Assembly: GCA_036262055.1 (NCBI GenBank)
Contig: DATAJP010000003.1
Span: forward strand, 1,101,001 to 1,165,000
DNA from: Ignavibacteria bacterium
Lineage (GTDB): Bacteria > Bacteroidota > Ignavibacteria > Tepidaquicellales > Tepidaquicellaceae
Length of the DNA: 64,000 nt
Direction of reading: 5' to 3'
A program made the position numbers and the translations under genes. The notes below the pieces were generated by a model that was given only the letters and a program-made list of their open reading frames with translations, had not been told where the DNA came from and did no database searches. This document shows, one piece after another, positions 51,813 to 60,758 of this stretch. The number at the start of each line of letters is the position of its first letter. Position 1 is the first letter of the stretch.

Positions 51813-53405
51813 ATGAAATATTTAATTACTTTTATTGCATTATCGTGTGTTCTGCTTTCAAATAACATTTCAAAGTCACAACCAAGAGGATGGGAGTTTG
51901 GCGATATAGTATGGGAAATTACCGTCCCAAATAATCCGGGAACAACGGTTCAGGATAAACAAATCAAAAGCTTAAAACAAATTCCTGATGTTAACGGAGA
52001 TGGTGTTAATGACGTTGTTGTTGCAACGGGAAATTACTGGACGCTTTGTTACAGCGGACTAAATGGGAATTTACTCTGGCAATACAGTACACACTTTGGG
52101 TCAATAAATACCGGTTCCGTTGAGTGGGAAGATGCAATGGAAATTGCTGACGTTAACAACAATGGCGTTTATGATGTTGTAATAGGATGCGGCGGCGGAA
52201 ATGAAATGGTATATGCTCTTAACGGGAACAACGGAGCAGTATTATGGTCTTACGGAAATCCTACTACAACAAATGACGGTGACATTGAAGCCATCAGCAT
52301 AAAATATGATTTCAATAGCGATGGAATAAAAGACGTAATTGTGTCTGCAAGCGGCGTAACAAGCGGCGGCAGACATGCAGCAATTTGCCTCAATGCAGTT
52401 AACGGGCAGCAAATTTTTTATTCTACCATGTCCCAGCCGTTTACTGATGACGCAATTGCAATTGAAACCGGCGCAGCAATCGGAGTTAATAACAACGGTG
52501 CGCCATATGGTGTTGTAGGTCTTAACACTGCAGGAAGCATTGTCTGGAACTATACCGCTCCCGGAAATATATGGACTTTAAAAGAAATTCCTGATATCAA
52601 TAATAACGGCGGAAAAGATATCATCGGTCTCGGTGGTTTCAATAGTTCAATTTTTGCGATTTCAGGAAACTCAGGTACGCAAATCTGGGCATCAAACTTG
52701 GGTTCAGGCAATAACGGCAAAATTTGTTTGCTCGATGATGCAAACGGAAACGGCTCAATAGATTTTTCGGCATCGGCTCCGCAGGTTGCCTGCAGGGTTG
52801 ACTCAAAAACAGGAACAATCATCTGGCAAAATCCTCTGGGTTCTTCTTATTTGAGAGGCATCGATAATCTTGATGATATTACAGGTGATGGGATTGATGA
52901 CATAGTTATTGCTACGCAGCTTCAGCCGCGTCTGGTTGTTCTCAATGGCAACAGCGGAGCAATATTGTTTGACTATAGTTTCGGGACAACTTTAAACCAG
53001 AGAGGCGATAGAGCTGCCGTTTTAAAAGATATCGATACAAATGGAGTAAATGAATTTCTTGGAGGCAATCGCGAAGGAAGAGTGATTTGTTTTTATGGAG
53101 GTGACGGAACCATAACAAACATTGAGCCCGAAACCCATCCTGTTAATTTTAGCTTACACCAAAATTTCCCGAATCCGTTTAATCCTTCAACAAGCATTAA
53201 ATTTGAATTACCGACAAAAACATTTGCGACTTTGAAAGTTTATAATGTATTAGGAAAAGAAGTAGCTGTACTTTTGAACGGCGAGATTAACGGAGGAACT
53301 CATGAATTTTCTTTTGATGCAACAGGGCTTTCATCGGGAGTTTATTTTTATACTTTACAAACTCTTGACTATAAAGAAACAAAAAAAATGCTACTTACAA
53401 AATAA
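51813..53405 (+). CDS. Secreted FG-GAP/VCBS-repeat protein with T9SS sorting domain
   Basis: The 530-residue product has a signal peptide (cleavage near KSQ-PR) and about seven blade-like repeats, each with a D-x-N-x-D/N-G-x-x-D calcium-binding loop, such as DVNGDGVNDVVVATG, DFNSDGIKDVIV and DITGDGIDDIVIAT. This predicts a calcium-stabilised beta-propeller, alternating with PQQ-like NGNLLWQYS blades. The C-terminal 85 residues are a T9SS type A sorting domain (NFPNPFNPSTSIKFEL ... LSSGVYFYTLQ). It should be exported to the cell surface. Function is likely adhesion or binding; not established. Confidence 0.9.
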   Translation: MKYLITFIALSCVLLSNNISKSQPRGWEFGDIVWEITVPNNPGTTVQDKQIKSLKQIPDVNGDGVNDVVVATGNYWTLCYSGLNGNLLWQYSTHFGSINTGSVEWEDAMEIADVNNNGVYDVVIGCGGGNEMVYALNGNNGAVLWSYGNPTTTNDGDIEAISIKYDFNSDGIKDVIVSASGVTSGGRHAAICLNAVNGQQIFYSTMSQPFTDDAIAIETGAAIGVNNNGAPYGVVGLNTAGSIVWNYTAPGNIWTLKEIPDINNNGGKDIIGLGGFNSSIFAISGNSGTQIWASNLGSGNNGKICLLDDANGNGSIDFSASAPQVACRVDSKTGTIIWQNPLGSSYLRGIDNLDDITGDGIDDIVIATQLQPRLVVLNGNSGAILFDYSFGTTLNQRGDRAAVLKDIDTNGVNEFLGGNREGRVICFYGGDGTITNIEPETHPVNFSLHQNFPNPFNPSTSIKFELPTKTFATLKVYNVLGKEVAVLLNGEINGGTHEFSFDATGLSSGVYFYTLQTLDYKETKKMLLTK

Positions 53406-53427
53406 TACATTTTTTTTAAGCAATTTT

Positions 53428-53456
53428 AGCCGTGCCTGTTAAGACACGGCTTTTTT
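53428..53456. terminator. Terminator after the propeller gene
   Basis: AGCCGTG (53428-53434) pairs with CACGGCT (53445-53451), and a run of six Ts follows on the plus strand. It lies in the 57-nt gap between two convergent T9SS cargo genes and probably ends the plus-strand transcript. Confidence 0.75.
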
Positions 53457-53462
53457 ATGTCA

Positions 53463-55604
53463 TTATTTTACTAACATCATTCTTTTGGTTTCAATAAATG
53501 TACCTGCTTCCATCCTGTAAAAATATACTCCGCTTGTATAATTAATTGCATTCCATTCTACTTCATAAGTCGAAGCATTTAGATATTCATTAACAATTGT
53601 CGAAATTTCCTTCCCAAGTATGTTATATATCTTTATGGATACAAAAGATGATTTCGGAACTTCAAATTTTATTTTTGTCGATGGATTAAAAGGATTCGGA
53701 TAATTTTGAGAAAGCAAGTGAGTCTTGGGAATTTCATTTGAAATAGTTTGTATTCCGACTGCACCTCCATTTGTTGTTTTAAGTATGGTTCCCCCTTCCC
53801 CAACGGCATACACTGTATTATTATCAATGCCATAAAGAGCATTTAAAAGTTTATTTGTACCTGTATTTTGTCTTGTCCATGTTAACCCTCCGTCTGTAGT
53901 TTTTATAACCGAGCAATCATTTCCTAAATTTGAACCGCATGCATATGCAGTCTGACCAATTGTAAAAGTAATATCTTTTAAAGTATTTTGCGTAATAAGC
54001 GGCAGCCGAACCCAGTTAAGACCACCATCGGTAGTTCTATACATTGATCCGGCTGAACCGACTGAAATACCGGTGTTTGCATCAAAAAAATCCACCCCAA
54101 ACTGTGTATCCAAAAAACCTCCAACATTCACCTGTGTCCAATTCAGGCCTGTATTCGTTGTTCTGAATATTCTTCCTCCTTCACCCACAGCAATGCCTGT
54201 TGTATTATCATTAAGAAACATTATATCATACATAGTCCACGTGACACCTGAAATGCTTACCCAGTTATTTCCGCCATTAGTGGTTCGCAAAATCGCACCG
54301 AAATTTCCAACTGCAACCCCTGTGGATGCATTTACAAATTCAACATCATGAAGCATTCCGGAATTTGCCGTATGCTGTGTTGTCCAGGTCAGACCGCCGT
54401 TTACAGTGTTAAGAATGATGCGCTGTTGAGGACTGTCTTTTCCACCAACAGCCCACCCCGTTGACGAATTAATAAAATAACACGAATTCAAATCAAGAGT
54501 TGTTCCACTTGATGCACTTAGCCAATTTGTACCATTGTTTGATGTTGTGGAAATGCGGCCTGCATTTCCAACACAAACTCCGTTTTCTCCAAATATATCA
54601 AAGAAAAATACTTTATTTATTTCTCTTAAATCATTTATATCGGGGTTATACCAGGTTAACCCTCCATCAGTTGTTACTATTTGTCCCGACCATCCCCAAG
54701 CATATCCGTTATTAGGTTCTTCAGGGAAAAACTCAATGTAGTAAATAGTCTCTCCATATGGATCAGTGTAAACCACTGACCAGTTATTTCCGCCGTTTGA
54801 AGTGCGATAAATTTTACCGTTTGCACCTACTGCCAATGCTTCGGAAGCACTTTTCATAAATATTTCATTAAGAGGCAGACCGGGACCTCCCAGTATTTCA
54901 AACCAGGTGCTTCCTCCATTTGTAGTTTTTAATATCTGATTAAATGCACCTACAATCATTCCCGTATTTGCATCACAAAATGAAACTCCAAGCAAGCTTG
55001 CACCTCCCGAAGGATTTGTTACATCAAGCCAGTTTGCACCACCATCCAAGCTTCTGTATATCTTTCCGTTAGTACCAATTGCTATAGCACGAGGATCAGC
55101 TCCCGGAAGAAAATTTATTTTTTGTATGTCCGAAGCAGGATTATTAAATGCCAGAGTAAATATATTTCCATGGTCTACAGAAAGAAGAATTTTCCCGTTA
55201 TTACCCGCTACGAGAATATTTGGTCCTTTTGAATCAACTGTATTTAAATTTGCATATCCCTGTGCAAGAGTTGCCCAGCTGCCTCCTGCATTTGTTGTAA
55301 TCTTTGCTCCATCTCTTCCAACCACAACTATTTTTTGAGTATTTTCAATAACCTCTATATCTTTTAAATCTCCTTCACCAACAGGATTCATGGTGATATA
55401 AGTTGAATCATTAATTCTTTTCAATAATGTACCGTGCTCACCGCATATGTAAATGGTTCCATCAGGAGCCCTTGCAATACTGAATATTCCATTTCCCATA
55501 GGCATCGGTTCCTGCCAAATCCAGCCCGAACCTGAAACACTGATTTGAGAAAATACATCGGTAAAAAAAATAGTCATTAAAATAATTAATATTAATTTTT
55601 TCAT
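53463..55604 (-). CDS. Secreted YCF48/BNR-repeat protein with T9SS sorting domain
   Basis: The 713-residue product has a signal peptide (MKKLILIILMTIFFTDVFSQ). About a dozen beta-propeller repeats follow with phrases like TTNGGSTWFEI, TSNGGNNWSVV and TTDGGLTWTRQ, separated by GxAVGxxG strings as in YCF48/sialidase BNR-type propellers. The final 90 residues form a T9SS sorting domain (NYPNPFNPSTKIKFEV ... TSGVYFYRMEAG). The start is ATG 55604, which has an AAGGAG site six nt upstream; the longer frame to 55652 is not supported. The upstream leader carries mutually exclusive inverted repeats. It is probably an exported surface or secreted protein of unknown ligand. Confidence 0.9.
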   Translation of the reverse strand: MKKLILIILMTIFFTDVFSQISVSGSGWIWQEPMPMGNGIFSIARAPDGTIYICGEHGTLLKRINDSTYITMNPVGEGDLKDIEVIENTQKIVVVGRDGAKITTNAGGSWATLAQGYANLNTVDSKGPNILVAGNNGKILLSVDHGNIFTLAFNNPASDIQKINFLPGADPRAIAIGTNGKIYRSLDGGANWLDVTNPSGGASLLGVSFCDANTGMIVGAFNQILKTTNGGSTWFEILGGPGLPLNEIFMKSASEALAVGANGKIYRTSNGGNNWSVVYTDPYGETIYYIEFFPEEPNNGYAWGWSGQIVTTDGGLTWYNPDINDLREINKVFFFDIFGENGVCVGNAGRISTTSNNGTNWLSASSGTTLDLNSCYFINSSTGWAVGGKDSPQQRIILNTVNGGLTWTTQHTANSGMLHDVEFVNASTGVAVGNFGAILRTTNGGNNWVSISGVTWTMYDIMFLNDNTTGIAVGEGGRIFRTTNTGLNWTQVNVGGFLDTQFGVDFFDANTGISVGSAGSMYRTTDGGLNWVRLPLITQNTLKDITFTIGQTAYACGSNLGNDCSVIKTTDGGLTWTRQNTGTNKLLNALYGIDNNTVYAVGEGGTILKTTNGGAVGIQTISNEIPKTHLLSQNYPNPFNPSTKIKFEVPKSSFVSIKIYNILGKEISTIVNEYLNASTYEVEWNAINYTSGVYFYRMEAGTFIETKRMMLVK

Positions 55605-55640
55605 TTTAAACTCCTTAATAAATGAACAGGCGAATCTGCT

Positions 55641-55726
55641 ATTTCGAGGCAATCGAAATGTATCTGTGATATTGCTGACCCGCCCGTAATTTGAAATTTT
55701 AAATTTGAATTTTTCATTGCCTCGAA
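55641..55726 (-). promoter_or_regulatory. Leader with alternative pairings before the YCF48-repeat gene
   Basis: An 11-nt arm TTCGAGGCAAT (55643-55653) matches ATTGCCTCGAA (55716-55726), and the same sequence can instead form the local hairpin ATTTCGA-GGCAA-TCGAAAT (55641-55659). The two pairings exclude each other. The site lies 37-120 nt upstream of the ATG on the minus strand. Confidence 0.4.
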
Positions 55727-55853
55727 TTTTTTATCAAGCTAAGCTAATTCAAATATTTAGGCAAAGAAAATTATAACAATATGCACCTTAAAGAATATGA
55801 AAAAAATATGATTTTTGTATTATTTTCAAATATTTATAACTATTTTGCATCTT

Positions 55854-57290
55854 ATGATAAGTATAAATTTAATTTCCACCTTAAAAGGATTCAATAAAAA
55901 CGAATTTTTTAAATTTGATGAATTCATCAAATCGCAGTATTTCAATAAAGAAAAAAAAGTAATTTTATTATGGGAATGTTTAAAAAAATATTATCCTGAC
56001 TTTAACGTTGAAAATTTGCCAAAAGAGGAAATTTTTAAAAAAATTTACCCTGATGAAAAATTTGTTGAAAGCAGAATAAGAAATTTATGCTCAGACCTAA
56101 AATTGCTTGCAGAGAAATTTCTGATGCAAGAAGCTTTTATGAACGATGAGCAGGGGAAAAATTTATACAAACTTGGAGCTTTCATAGAAAAAAGAGATTA
56201 TAAGTTGTTTGTAAAAAGATATAATGAAATGTTAAGCAGGCAGTCGGTGGTTTTGCTTGATGACAGCACAATTGGAAATAATCTCAAACTTTACGGTTTA
56301 AAATTTGCTTATCTAAATGCAGTGAATGCCAAAGCATCAGACATGGAAGAAATATTTAAAATTATTAACAATGAGACTATTAAATCTTTTTTAACCGGAT
56401 ATTTTAAGAATTGCGAACGCATTTTAAATAAAAAACGAAATTTTTTTAATTATGGATATGCACCGAAGTATTTTGAAACAGCACAAAGCATTATTGAGAA
56501 CGACCCTGATGAATTTAAAAATGATTCATTTCTTTTGTTGAATTATTATTTAGTAATGTTATACATTCACTATGATAATAAAAATTTCAGCAAGCTTTAT
56601 GATTTTCTTTTAATGAACTTTAAGAAGATTAATCGGGGATATGCAACCGATGCGTTTGTTGCTTTAATAAATTATTGCAGAACCCAATCCCTCGGTGGAG
56701 TTAGAGAGTATGATTATAAAGCGTTTGAATTGTATAAAACAATGAGTGATAACAAAATATGGAACAAAGAAAACCGTTTGCGTCCTACAGTATACAGAGG
56801 CGCTGTAAGTGTTGCAGGAAACTGCGGTGAATTTGAATGGGCACAGAATTTCATAAATGAATTTAAAGATTTACAGCCAAAAGAGCATATTGAAAGCAAT
56901 TATTTCCTAAGTTGCGGCAGATTATATTTTGATATGAAGCAATACGATAAAGCCATAATAAATCTTTCAAAAGTCAGGAACATTGACTCTTTGTACAAAT
57001 ACGAAAGCGATACATTATTGATGCGGATTTATTATGAAACAAATGCGGCTGAATCTTTGTTTTCAAAAATTGATGCATTCAAACATTGGATTAATAATAA
57101 TGAAACGGAAATCTCAGAACGCTATAGACAAATATTCAAAAAAATGATAGAATGTTTTGATGCGCTTTCAAAGTTACGATTAAAACCTGACCGGTTTAAA
57201 CTGAAAAAATTAAAAGATAAAATTATAGAAGAAAAGGAATTAGTTAACCGAAATTGGATTTTAGAAAAAATTGAAGAGTTGAATTGTTAA
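55854..57290 (+). CDS. Large helical protein of unknown function, paralogue of the left-edge gene
   Basis: The 478-residue protein shares with the gene at 1-1439 the N-terminal F..FDEFIKSQYFNKEKKV block, KKIYPDEKF, ERK...F-type segments and a C-terminal KLKDKIIEEKELVNRNWILEKI. The start is set at ATG 55854 (MISINLISTLKGFNKNEF), which matches the paralogue's start spacing; the TTG-initiated longer frame adds 13 hydrophobic residues. It has no signal peptide, few Gly/Pro, and repeated helical segments with A....Y/F spacing near residues 340-400 (SCGRLYFDMKQYDKAIINLSKV) that resemble a TPR. It is probably a cytoplasmic scaffold protein. Function unknown. Confidence 0.8.
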   Translation: MISINLISTLKGFNKNEFFKFDEFIKSQYFNKEKKVILLWECLKKYYPDFNVENLPKEEIFKKIYPDEKFVESRIRNLCSDLKLLAEKFLMQEAFMNDEQGKNLYKLGAFIEKRDYKLFVKRYNEMLSRQSVVLLDDSTIGNNLKLYGLKFAYLNAVNAKASDMEEIFKIINNETIKSFLTGYFKNCERILNKKRNFFNYGYAPKYFETAQSIIENDPDEFKNDSFLLLNYYLVMLYIHYDNKNFSKLYDFLLMNFKKINRGYATDAFVALINYCRTQSLGGVREYDYKAFELYKTMSDNKIWNKENRLRPTVYRGAVSVAGNCGEFEWAQNFINEFKDLQPKEHIESNYFLSCGRLYFDMKQYDKAIINLSKVRNIDSLYKYESDTLLMRIYYETNAAESLFSKIDAFKHWINNNETEISERYRQIFKKMIECFDALSKLRLKPDRFKLKKLKDKIIEEKELVNRNWILEKIEELNC

Positions 57291-57309
57291 TAAAGATAAA
57301 ACTAAAATT

Positions 57310-57912
57310 TTATTTTAAAAAATATTCGATACCAAGATTGTACTCAAATCCTGTCATCATGGCATCGTCCTGATAAAAGTGAGAGTTAACATTTACCGAT
57401 AAATCAAGTTTTAAGTTTTTATATAGATTAACATATGTTCCCACACCTGTCTGCCAGTAATATTTAACGAGAGTCTTTTCCTCTTTTTCCCCGTTCAAAT
57501 TAACTTTCTGAGAAATAATATTTATTCCATTATTGAAAGAAATATAGGGCTGTGCAATTTTTAAATCAAATAAATATTTTCCGCCGATTACAACAGGGAT
57601 TATGGTTGAACCTGAGTTCTCAGGAAAGTTGATGTCCTTTTTGTTATGCAGAGTTAAATATCCTGTTTTAAAATTTAAAACATAATTAGACGGATAATTT
57701 ATTCCGTAAATCCCATAAATTCCCGTAGTATGCGACCAGACATTTCCGAAATTTCCCAGATGCCTGACATATGTTCCCTGCAAAGAAAAAAATGAACTTG
57801 TCTCGGATTTCTTATCTGTTTTTTTGAGAGAATCCTGTCCGAAGGAATATTGAAAATTCAACGTTATAATTAATATAAAAAATAAAATTATTTTATATAA
57901 ACTATTCATCAT
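57310..57912 (-). CDS. Outer-membrane beta-barrel-like protein
   Basis: The 200-residue product has a signal peptide (MMNSLYKIILFFILIITLNFQYSFGQ). The rest alternates hydrophobic and polar residues and ends YNLGIEYFLK, typical of small OmpW/porin-like barrels, though the last residue is Lys rather than Phe. The start is at ATG 57912 or 57909, a few nt after the stop codon of the DUF3943 gene; the longer frame to 57936 overlaps that gene. Co-transcription with it is likely. Function unknown. Confidence 0.72.
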   Translation of the reverse strand: MMNSLYKIILFFILIITLNFQYSFGQDSLKKTDKKSETSSFFSLQGTYVRHLGNFGNVWSHTTGIYGIYGINYPSNYVLNFKTGYLTLHNKKDINFPENSGSTIIPVVIGGKYLFDLKIAQPYISFNNGINIISQKVNLNGEKEEKTLVKYYWQTGVGTYVNLYKNLKLDLSVNVNSHFYQDDAMMTGFEYNLGIEYFLK

Positions 57913-57916
57913 ATAT

Positions 57917-59518
57917 TTAAAATTTAAATATGGCAAATATTCTTGCGATAGGGCTTGTTCTTCTTATCTCACCCTGTATAGGGTATCTGCTTGTTCTCCA
58001 ATAAGTACCTAAAGACCCGCCGATTGCAAAATATGCATTAATCGGCAATGTTCCTGTAGCATTAAAATTATAAACATGGTGTTTTGAACCGGGAGTGCCC
58101 GATTGTGTCCAAAACCAAAACGTAGTGTAACTTAAGCTTGCATACTGCCAACCGGGTCCGTTGAATGAAGCGTATGCTCTTGCAATCAATCCTGTTCCCA
58201 GGTCATAGTTTCTACCTTCAGCTCCGTTATAAAAATCATCCGGAGTTCCTCCCATAAGCAATGTTCCGACATTTACATTTCCAATTACATTGAATTTTTT
58301 ATTAAATTCATATTTTGAACCGAGATTTGCTGAAAGAGACGGACCGCCGAACTCATACGCTGAATTACTTGCAAAGTCATATGATAATAATATTGAAAAA
58401 CTGTGTTTTACTTTTTCATCATCCCTCAATTTCCATCCTGTTAAGATGCCATAAGAACGTAAATCGGAAACTCTGTAACTGCTTTTATTGGATATTGAAG
58501 CCGTAACAAAGAAAATTGAGAACGGAATTTTTAAATCACTTTCAAATTGGTCGCCGTAATTAACATCAAAACCAAACAGTCCTTCCAAAAAAGTATTTCT
58601 TGTAATATCCGAACCTTGATTAATTATTCTTCTTATGCCTCCGTTAACAGAAAATGAAAAGTATTTAGGTTTTCTAAAAGGTGTATTGGCATAAACCCTG
58701 CTTGCTTCACCCGTAATTAAACGATTAACTCCTCTCACCGGATTTACAAGTCCTCCAAGAATTTCTCTCCAAACTCTTTCAAAACCTCTGGCTCTATTAT
58801 CTGTTATCATATTTGAAATCCTATAAGTCATTTCACCTAAATTAACTCCTGATACACTTGTGTTTATCCAATCATTAATGGATGGCCGGAATGTTTCTGC
58901 AAAGTATTCCCAGACAGCACTTCCCAAAAATGCAAACGGAGCAGATTCCCAGAATCCATAACCGTTTGTTCTTGCAGCATTGAAATAGAGATTACCATGA
59001 TAAGGATGAGAGAAATGATTGGTTAAAAAATTGTCAGTGTCATAAGTAAACCCGTGTTTAATATTTTCCCACCATGACCTAAAAGATATTTCTTCCCAGC
59101 CGGGCTTTGTAATAAATTTAGCAATACCTAATGGTATGAGCTGAAGAAGCATCATTTCTGTTGATAAAGCTATAACATTTTTTTTCCGGATTAACTCTAT
59201 GTTATCTTTATCATCATTTAAACGAAGGTTTATGTTTGCAGTATCATTTGATTTTTTTACAAACTTACTGCTGTCAGTCATATTGCTGTCAAGAAAAAAA
59301 GTGTTTTGTTTAATTGTATCGGATAGGTTTAATGAATCAGCCTGGGAACGCTTTTTTTTATGTATATTTTCCTCAGAAAACCTTTTTAAATCCTGCAGTG
59401 TTTTAATTTCACAATTAATGCTCTTAATATTTTCCTGTACAGATAAAATATCATTTGCTTTTACTTTACAATTTAGAACCAAAAAAATTATAAATAAAAA
59501 TAGTGATTTTAATATCAT
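57917..59518 (-). CDS. DUF3943 domain-containing outer-membrane protein
   Basis: The 533-residue product has a signal peptide (cleavage near VKA-ND), a Ser/Asn-rich stretch to about residue 120, and the DUF3943 core at about 150-270. The core is recognised by DTDNFLTNHFSHPYHGNLYFNAARTNGYGFWESAPFAFLG (key residues H-P-Y-H-G, N-G-Y, W-E) and GEMTYRISNMITDNRARG. The C-terminal half is a beta-barrel-like region with repeated aromatic strands ending in F. The family is common in Bacteroidota and Proteobacteria; role unknown, probably in the outer membrane. The following barrel gene starts about 5 nt after its stop codon. Confidence 0.85.
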   Translation of the reverse strand: MILKSLFLFIIFLVLNCKVKANDILSVQENIKSINCEIKTLQDLKRFSEENIHKKKRSQADSLNLSDTIKQNTFFLDSNMTDSSKFVKKSNDTANINLRLNDDKDNIELIRKKNVIALSTEMMLLQLIPLGIAKFITKPGWEEISFRSWWENIKHGFTYDTDNFLTNHFSHPYHGNLYFNAARTNGYGFWESAPFAFLGSAVWEYFAETFRPSINDWINTSVSGVNLGEMTYRISNMITDNRARGFERVWREILGGLVNPVRGVNRLITGEASRVYANTPFRKPKYFSFSVNGGIRRIINQGSDITRNTFLEGLFGFDVNYGDQFESDLKIPFSIFFVTASISNKSSYRVSDLRSYGILTGWKLRDDEKVKHSFSILLSYDFASNSAYEFGGPSLSANLGSKYEFNKKFNVIGNVNVGTLLMGGTPDDFYNGAEGRNYDLGTGLIARAYASFNGPGWQYASLSYTTFWFWTQSGTPGSKHHVYNFNATGTLPINAYFAIGGSLGTYWRTSRYPIQGEIRRTSPIARIFAIFKF

Positions 59519-59712
59519 GAATAATTATGCAAGTAAATAAAATAAACTATTAATTTAAGGTAACTGAGCTGAATGGTTTGCTAAAATAGTGATTTTGGCA
59601 CGATTAATAAAGTTTATTCAGCTAAATAAATACTAATATAAGAAACTTAAACAAAGCTAAAAAAGTTTAATATATTATGGAGATTTATTTTATATTTTAA
59701 AAATAGAGCTAT

Positions 59713-60753
59713 ATGAAATCATTATTTGCGAAATGTATAATTATTTTATTTATTCCTGTTTTTTTTAGCTGCGCCGCTATTAATGAAGTTCTTAACGGAA
59801 TACCGGATGTCTTTGGCGGAAAACCCGAAAGGGTTAAATATAAAATGAAGTACCCCATAAGCGATTCGGTGAGATTTTCAGCTTTATGGATTGGACATGC
59901 AAGCGTATTGCTTCAGATTGAAGATAAGGTAATACTCATTGACCCTGTTTTCGATGATGTAATCGGTGAGTTAATGTTAAGAAAAGTTGAAGCCGGGCTT
60001 GATATAAAAAACATTCCGAAACTTGATATGATTTTAATTTCACATGCGCACATGGATCATCTCAGCTTGACAAGCTTGAGAGAGCTTGACACCAGATTTC
60101 CCGATGCAGCTCTCGTTTATCCTTATGGTGTTGAAGAATATTTGCAGCATTATAATATGCAGACTTACAGCATGAGAACTGGAAACAGCGCTGAAGATTT
60201 TTATTTTGGAGAAACCATGGAAATAAAAGATGTTAAAGTTACAACAGTGTTTGCTGACCATTCCGGAGGAAGGTTTTATGTTGACCAGTATACAGGATAT
60301 GGATTTACAGGTTATATGATTGAGTACAAAGATATAACAGTATTTTTTGCAGGTGATACAGAATATAACAGAGAAGCATATAAAGCTTTAGGGAACAGGT
60401 TTACTGTCGATTTAGCTTTAATTCCGATTGGTCCCTGTGCTGATTGTGAAAAAATAAATTTTGGAAATCACGTTGCAACATTCGGAGCTCTGCTTATATT
60501 TGATGACATAAAAGCAAAATATATGATTCCGGTTCATTATGGTTCTAGCGTTTATGGCTCAAATACCGACCAGCCGGCAGTAACTTTAAAAAAACTCATT
60601 GAAAAATATACAACTCACAATGTTTATGGAGAAAAAGTTTTAATTCCTTATAAAGATAAGATAAAAATTCTTGATGAAGGTGAACAGGTGGTTTTTGAAT
60701 ACAAAAAAGACACTACCGGAATTCCACTGCAGACTATAAATGAAAACGAGTAA
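59713..60753 (+). CDS. Metallo-beta-lactamase-fold hydrolase lipoprotein
   Basis: This 346-residue enzyme has a lipoprotein signal (lipobox VFFSC, Cys20). The metallo-beta-lactamase fold carries H111-x-H113-x-D115-H116 in SHAHMDH, then VFADHSGG, FFAGDTEYN and PVHYGSS (further metal-binding His/Asp). Sequence order and IGHASVLLQI resemble the UlaG / NAPE-PLD-like subfamily of hydrolases. A membrane-anchored phosphodiesterase or lactonase acting on lipid substrates is possible. It is convergent with the usher-like gene, five nt apart, and stands alone on its strand. Confidence 0.9.
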   Translation: MKSLFAKCIIILFIPVFFSCAAINEVLNGIPDVFGGKPERVKYKMKYPISDSVRFSALWIGHASVLLQIEDKVILIDPVFDDVIGELMLRKVEAGLDIKNIPKLDMILISHAHMDHLSLTSLRELDTRFPDAALVYPYGVEEYLQHYNMQTYSMRTGNSAEDFYFGETMEIKDVKVTTVFADHSGGRFYVDQYTGYGFTGYMIEYKDITVFFAGDTEYNREAYKALGNRFTVDLALIPIGPCADCEKINFGNHVATFGALLIFDDIKAKYMIPVHYGSSVYGSNTDQPAVTLKKLIEKYTTHNVYGEKVLIPYKDKIKILDEGEQVVFEYKKDTTGIPLQTINENE

Positions 60754-60758
60754 TAAAA

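Noticed and set aside
59595-59602. Sigma-54-like TTGGCACG
   Set aside because: The -24 half is good, but the -12 TTGC element at the required spacing is missing (ATAA present), and no enhancer-binding-protein gene is near.
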